From contig NC_086381.1 in the NCBI RefSeq assembly GCF_036588685.1, positions 46,561,431 to 46,625,430 on the forward strand: a stretch of DNA of 64,000 nt, read 5' to 3'. How positions within the stretch are numbered: the stretch's first letter is position 1; every line of letters begins with the position of its first letter. Made by a program: the position numbers and the translations under genes. The stretch comes from Mytilus trossulus (lineage: Eukaryota > Mollusca > Bivalvia > Mytilida > Mytilidae). Below the pieces are notes generated by a model. It searched no databases, was not told the DNA's origin, and worked only from the letters and a program-made list of their open reading frames with translations. Shown one piece after another: positions 60,001-64,000 of the stretch.

Positions 60001-60989
60001 CGTCATCAAAAACTAAAATATTATCTCAACAAACCTTTCTCAGTTTTTATTATGTCATACTGATGGTAAAGGCTACACTTGGTCACATCAGCAACTCTTG
60101 CCTGTGCTTGTTTGCTTGTCTGTCTTACTAAAGACATATTCCTTTTACTGATCTGAACAACAATTTCACCAAATTTACAAATATTTCCGAGACTTTTCGT
60201 TTTATCATTAGTTTGGAAAAAGATGATGACATCTGATAATTCTCTATTATCTTGCATAGACTGTATGATGCTGACTGTATTCACCAATTCAATCTCAATT
60301 TGTTTACTGACAAGGAAAGTTTGTAGGTCGGATGCATGCAGCTTTATTATTGCAAGACTTATCTGAAGCCCATCCATCTCTTTTTGTTTCCGCTCTACAG
60401 ATTCCAAAATTTTGTTGATTTTTCTTCTTTCGGCATTTTCAATTGTTTGGAGTTCTGTCAATAAATCCCTTTCAAGACGATCAAAGTGTTCATTCATTTC
60501 ATTTCTAGATTTCCGAATTTCTTTTTCAATGTCTTGTTTGTAGAGTGTGAGTGATAATAAATTTACCGTGCGATTCTCATGAATCTTTTTCAAATTTTCA
60601 GTTACCTCGCGCAATGAATTTTCGATCTCCAAAATCATGTTTGAAGATTTTATGCTGCTTATAAAATCATGTATGTCTGTGCGATCTTTGCAGTTCTTAT
60701 GTTCCTCTATGATACATTTTGTACAACATGAACATTCGTGTTCATGACAGTATGCTTGATATTTTTCACTATGAGATTTGCAGGAGTCGGAAATTTGACG
60801 AACACGAACAGGTAACTTTTGATATTCGTTTAAAGGTATAATTCCATGACTTTTCGATGCTTTGTTCAAGACATGATATCCATTACATTTTTTACAGAGT
60901 CCTTCATTACATCCAAAACACCATGCAGTAGATGGTACAAACCTTTGTCTGGAATAGCAGATGCCACAAAGTGGAGAATTACATGCCAT
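53778..60989 (-). CDS. Gene B: paralogue of gene A, B-box/coiled-coil with predicted PTB domain
   Basis: Exon B1 (60989-60035) follows acceptor attttacag. It encodes MACNSPLCGIC, CFGC, CKKC, then CKSH, CHEHEC, CTKC (two B-boxes, no RING) and a coiled coil. It is clearly related to gene A along its whole length (for example HECSCCTKC, IKSSNM.LEIENSL, HASDLQTFLVSKQIE). It ends in phase 1 at G|gtttgt. After a 6-kb intron, exon B2 starts at 54041 (acceptor tttcactttag, phase 1) with PCFIVTV, GLDGRYRLRLT, WPYDIVRKYGKTG and ITVGRQNVLGEGTVEFKC, an IRS/DOK-type PTB core with both key Arg positions. It meets donor CCAG|gtaaaa at 53777, so a further exon completing the last PTB helix is expected but not found. 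Reading on gives a stop at 53716. The fusion is inferred from phase, order and the gene A parallel. Confidence 0.7.
54085..55510. repeat. Gene B intron: block paralogous to 45370-46280, with family 2 insert
   Basis: Matches the 45.4-kb block in order. It contains an inserted family 2 copy (54630-54840: 'cactgatgagtcttatctag', 'acgaaacgcgcgtctggtgt') that is absent from the other block. Confidence 0.65.
55660..55900 (+). repeat. Dispersed repeat, complete copy of the 10790-10990 family
   Basis: 'gacaacaacccgaccaaaga', 'gaaggtcaccaacaggtctt' and 'caatgtagc' are the reverse complement of the EDEM2 intron 1 copy. Frames through it (55441-55815) are not a gene. Confidence 0.8.
55901..57309. other. 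Gene B intron: repeats and a perfect hairpin
   Basis: 55970-56075 has four or five tandem 'ctaaagtgcgatggt' units. 56100-56450 is inverted relative to 47880-48245. 56580-57060 is GC-richer repeat sequence ('gtccgtctgtgcgttcatcc'). No exon seen. Confidence 0.55.
56790..56842. repeat. Perfect 25-bp inverted repeat, 3-base loop
   Basis: The left arm 56790-56814 starts ttgccagaattttatgg. The right arm 56818-56842 is its exact reverse complement. The loop is tta. Confidence 0.95.
57310..57717 (-). repeat. Family 1 repeat, most complete copy, reverse
   Basis: Runs from 'gggatcccgctaacatgttt' through 'ggccgttagttttctcgttt', 'cggggccttttacagctgac' and 'gttgaaggccgtacgatgac' to 'aatcataccacatcttc'. 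It gives the reference order for the fragments elsewhere in the window. Confidence 0.85.
57913..58315. mobile_element. MITE-like element, perfect 18-bp TIRs
   Basis: atttaaggatgtctgctg at 57913-57930 and its exact inverted copy at 58298-58315. 403 bp. Inside, 'aataacaaggatttcatg' occurs twice in direct orientation (about 57945 and 58138). No ORF. Confidence 0.88.
58316..60034. other. Gene B intron, repeats only
   Basis: 59200-59420 is a reverse family 4 copy ('aaacggaaagttcctaatca', 'acacaccaaacgaatgg'). 58395-58619 is an unrecognised short frame. The rest is AT-rich. Confidence 0.5.
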
Positions 60990-60993
60990 ATTC
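60035..60993 (-). CDS. Gene B exon: tandem B-boxes and coiled coil
   Basis: 318 codons plus one base; four leader bases before the ATG as in gene A. Readthrough of the donor adds GLLR and a stop, almost the same as gene A's GLLK, which is donor sequence conserved rather than a protein end. Confidence 0.85.
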
Positions 60994-61469
60994 CTGTAAA
61001 ATATTTATTTCATTAAATCATCATGCCTTGACTGTCAAATACATGTGCAACTTTTTGAACAACCTTTCGCAACTAAATCAAAAAGTAGCTCACGCCTGTA
61101 GGTCTTGCTGTTGAAAGATGTAAGAATTGTCACGAATTTAGATATATTCGGTTTTGATGTTTTAGATCTATCAACATCTGATCAAGGTATTTTGACAGAA
61201 TGAAGTGTCTAAAATTGATTCTATTATCAAAGCATCTTTGAAGTTTGTTCTTTCATAGCTTGTAAATAAAGTGTAATATAACGCAATAAATATCAAAACC
61301 ATGAACTTTTTTAAAATAAATTCCCATATATCTTTTTGGAAGGTATAACAGAGAAGAAATAAAAGCCTCATACCATCAAAGATACATTAAAAATGTTAAA
61401 ATAATGATTTTAGCTCCAAATGTATCGATATACTTGTTGCACCTTAAAAAAGAACATAATATAAAAAAA
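60994..61469. other. Upstream of gene B coding exon
   Basis: Should precede the acceptor at 60995-60994 and may contain the leader exon further right. None placed. Confidence 0.4.
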
Positions 61470-61605
61470 ATAAGATGTGGTATGATTGTCAATAAGACAA
61501 CTGTCCACAAAAGACCAACATGACACAGATATTAACAACTATAGGTCTTCAACAATGAGAAAAGCCCATACCGCAAAACCAGCTATAAAAGGCTCTGAAA
61601 TAACT
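61470..61605 (+). repeat. Family 1 repeat copy
   Basis: 'aagatgtggtatgattgtca', 'acaactataggtcttcaaca' and 'atgagaaaagcccataccgc' in family order. Confidence 0.85.
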
Positions 61606-62399
61606 TAGTTCTAACATCAAATTATAGACAGTAGATGGTACTGTAGCACTAGTGTTTGTGAAATAGCGCATTGAGTCATCTGTCTTTGATCCCCTATTTT
61701 TACGAAACAGACTGATTTCCAATATCGGCATCAGCTTTCGTGTTTCACCCTTTATATTTATCCTACAACTATTAAAGAAGATTAATTTTTCATCCGATGC
61801 CTGCTTTCTATAATCAATATTCATTCACAGTTTTTAATTACAACTTTTGTAAATCTTTTCTACCCCTTCCACCACCCCAGCCGATTTAAAAAAAAAAAAA
61901 TATGAATTGGTCTATGGACTGATAAAAATTAACAGATAATTTGTCAGTTCAATTCTATATTATATTAATCTGACATTCACATGTAGTATACATTTATATA
62001 GTTTTGAACTGTAGGTTCCAAAAGGTATATTCATTTCAAGTGAATATGAACTCAATATTTAATAGTCACTTATTTTTCTTTTTCTTTCTGTTACCATGAT
62101 TGCTTTTTGTAAAAATGGCAAGTGCGTATACACGTTTGAGTTAAATTAAATTGCTAACTGCAGTTCCGTTGTCTCAACGCTTTAGTTAGTAAGCTTACTC
62201 TAATGAATAATTACCAATGAGTCTTTTGTAGACGAAACTTTTACTGCTTAAAAAAATGGTCTTGGCATCTTTGATGAGTTAGTGTTTTCATTTACACTCT
62301 GTTGTTGGCGTTGTGAGATGGTATTTTTATTGAATCTTATAGTCATTTTCTTTTAATTTGTTTGTAATATATATATTGAACAGTTTTGACTGCTGGATC
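61606..62399. other. Intergenic, no recognised gene
   Basis: A minus-strand frame at 61549-61824 overlaps the family 1 copy. 62200-62270 is a diverged family 2 fragment ('gagtcttttgtagacgaaac'). Confidence 0.5.
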
Positions 62400-62830
62400 A
62401 CAAAAATTGTCATATAAACATTTTATGTCTATTTGGCTCGTTTACCAAATTGTTTATAGAACAGCACTAAAACAACTCACATTCAAGTTGGGGTTTAAAA
62501 GGCTTTCGGAAATGCCTACACCAAGTCAGGACTATGGACGTTGGTTTTCACTTCTCATCGTGAATTGATTGTTTAATTTTGTCATTTTCTTTTAGTGGTC
62601 TTCCCCTTTAGGCATTTTCCTTGTAGTTTTTTTTGTTATACCTTTTTATATCACATCTCCTCAACTTTTAATTAATAAAATTGAGAATGTTTGGTCTTCA
62701 ATGGTATTCAACTTCGTACTTTATTTGGCCTTTTTATCGTTTTTGGATTCGAGCATCACTGATGAGTCTTTTGTAGACGAAACGCGCGTCTGGCGTATAT
62801 ATAAAATTTAGTCCTGGTATCTATGATCAG
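62400..62830 (+). repeat. Family 4 fragment followed by family 2 copy
   Basis: 62500-62640 carries 'cctacaccaagtcaggac' (family 4). 62690-62830 carries 'catcactgatgagtcttttg' and 'tagacgaaacgcgcgtctgg' (family 2). Confidence 0.7.
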
Positions 62831-64000
62831 TTTATTTGGTATTGATTTTCCTTATTATTAAAGCAGTATGGTTAATTGTAATTGTTAACGTTCTTAGTCA
62901 ATTAGTCTCTAATCATTTTATAAACAGTTGACGTATTAGCAATCACACAATATATGTTTGTTCATATTTTCGCGTATTATAAATATATTCCAACAAAGTA
63001 AGTAGATTTGAATTACGACAGTTAACAAGAAGTTATTTTAACCCACTTATCATTCCACGGACTATATGTCCTTTGTCGGAAGACAATGCTTCAGACATAA
63101 TGTTCCACGTAAGATAGTGAACAGGAAAGCTTTTAAGACAAACAATCAAAAAGTTGTACTTATTAAATACAAAAAATAGTTTAAGATTCTATAAAATCAA
63201 TACAGAATACTATAACGTCATAGTGATATACCTGACTTCAGAGAACTATTTTGACGACGTGTTTTTGGAATTCTAAGCGCAACATAAACAAAATCATTCT
63301 TTGTTCGACTAACCGTCAAAGCTTAAGGGCTAAAATATGATATGTTGGGTTTACGTCAGAGAGATCAAACTCGACGACAGCATTGTCGTTACAATACGGA
63401 CTTCTTCCATCGACAGGTTTATGATTTTGATATATGCATCAGACTATATTTTTTTTTACTGGCTTTTCATGTTTGAAATAAAATAATAAATGACAATAAA
63501 AAAAATATTCAAAGAAAGACAATAAGATGGCCAACTGATAAATAGAATTTATAAGAGACTAAGATAGAAAATGTAGAAGTGCAAACAATATTTCAGATCT
63601 TATTTTCACACGTATTTGATTCATGTGCTTTAAAATGATGGCCACATCTGTTTCATTATTGACATTTTAAATCTGCTTTTAAATATCAGAATCGGAGATA
63701 TTATACGAGAGCAAAATAGAGCAGAATCGCGACTTCGACAAATGAGACTTATCTTACTTATCTATGAATCATACAATGTAAAAATGAAGAGACAAGTTGT
63801 GATTCTGTTTTTAAGCCATTTAGAGGCATGATTGAAATTAATAACTACCAAATCTTTTCTTCCTGTTTGAAAAACAGACATCCTTTTAAATTGAAATGCT
63901 AGATCTTTATTTGAATGATGAATATGAATATGGTATACACTTCAATTGAATTATCATAAACAATTACTCCTTCATTCGTATCAATAGAGTTCCTCTAACA
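62831..64000. other. Intergenic, no recognised feature
   Basis: AT-rich to the window end; no open frame of note, no paired repeats found within the window. Confidence 0.5.

Overview
The window looks like nuclear DNA of a bivalve mollusc, probably a marine mussel (Mytilidae). It is AT-rich, genes are split by GT-AG introns, and most of the sequence is dispersed repeats and short inverted-repeat transposons whose wording I associate with mussel genomes. The mussel assignment is from memory; the eukaryotic and metazoan character is read directly from the genes.

Left part (about 7.4-25.5 kb). Two conserved genes lie head to head. RPS10 (small-subunit ribosomal protein eS10) runs leftwards: two coding exons (8477-8337 and 7556-7382) and a likely 5'-TOP leader exon (about 10333-10298) are visible, but its last exon(s) were not found. 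EDEM2 (ER mannosidase-like protein of glycoprotein quality control, GH47 family) runs rightwards in ten coding exons from 10381 to 25524. All phases join cleanly into a protein of about 762 residues. EDEM2 has three oddities: a 1,954-bp tandem duplication in intron 6; a five-copy 63-bp repeat that multiplies the end of exon 9 together with its splice donor; and a long Lys/Asn/Glu-rich linker before a conserved Cys-containing tail.

Middle and right part (25.5-64 kb). This is mostly repeats, including a 1.8-kb element at 26.8-28.6 kb, several TIR-flanked MITE-like elements and tRNA-derived SINEs. Two paralogous leftward genes are embedded here: A (36211-33815) and B (60989 to at or below 53778). 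In each, an exon encoding two B-box zinc fingers plus a coiled coil ends in phase 1 at the same G|GTTTGT donor. In each, the next recognisable downstream exon on that strand opens in phase 1 with the first strand of an IRS/DOK-type phosphotyrosine-binding (PTB) domain. I infer an unusual RING-less B-box/coiled-coil/PTB adaptor family, and this is the most interesting candidate in the window.

The remaining long intervals contain no gene I can support beyond a few weak exon-like or small-ORF candidates, listed with low confidence.
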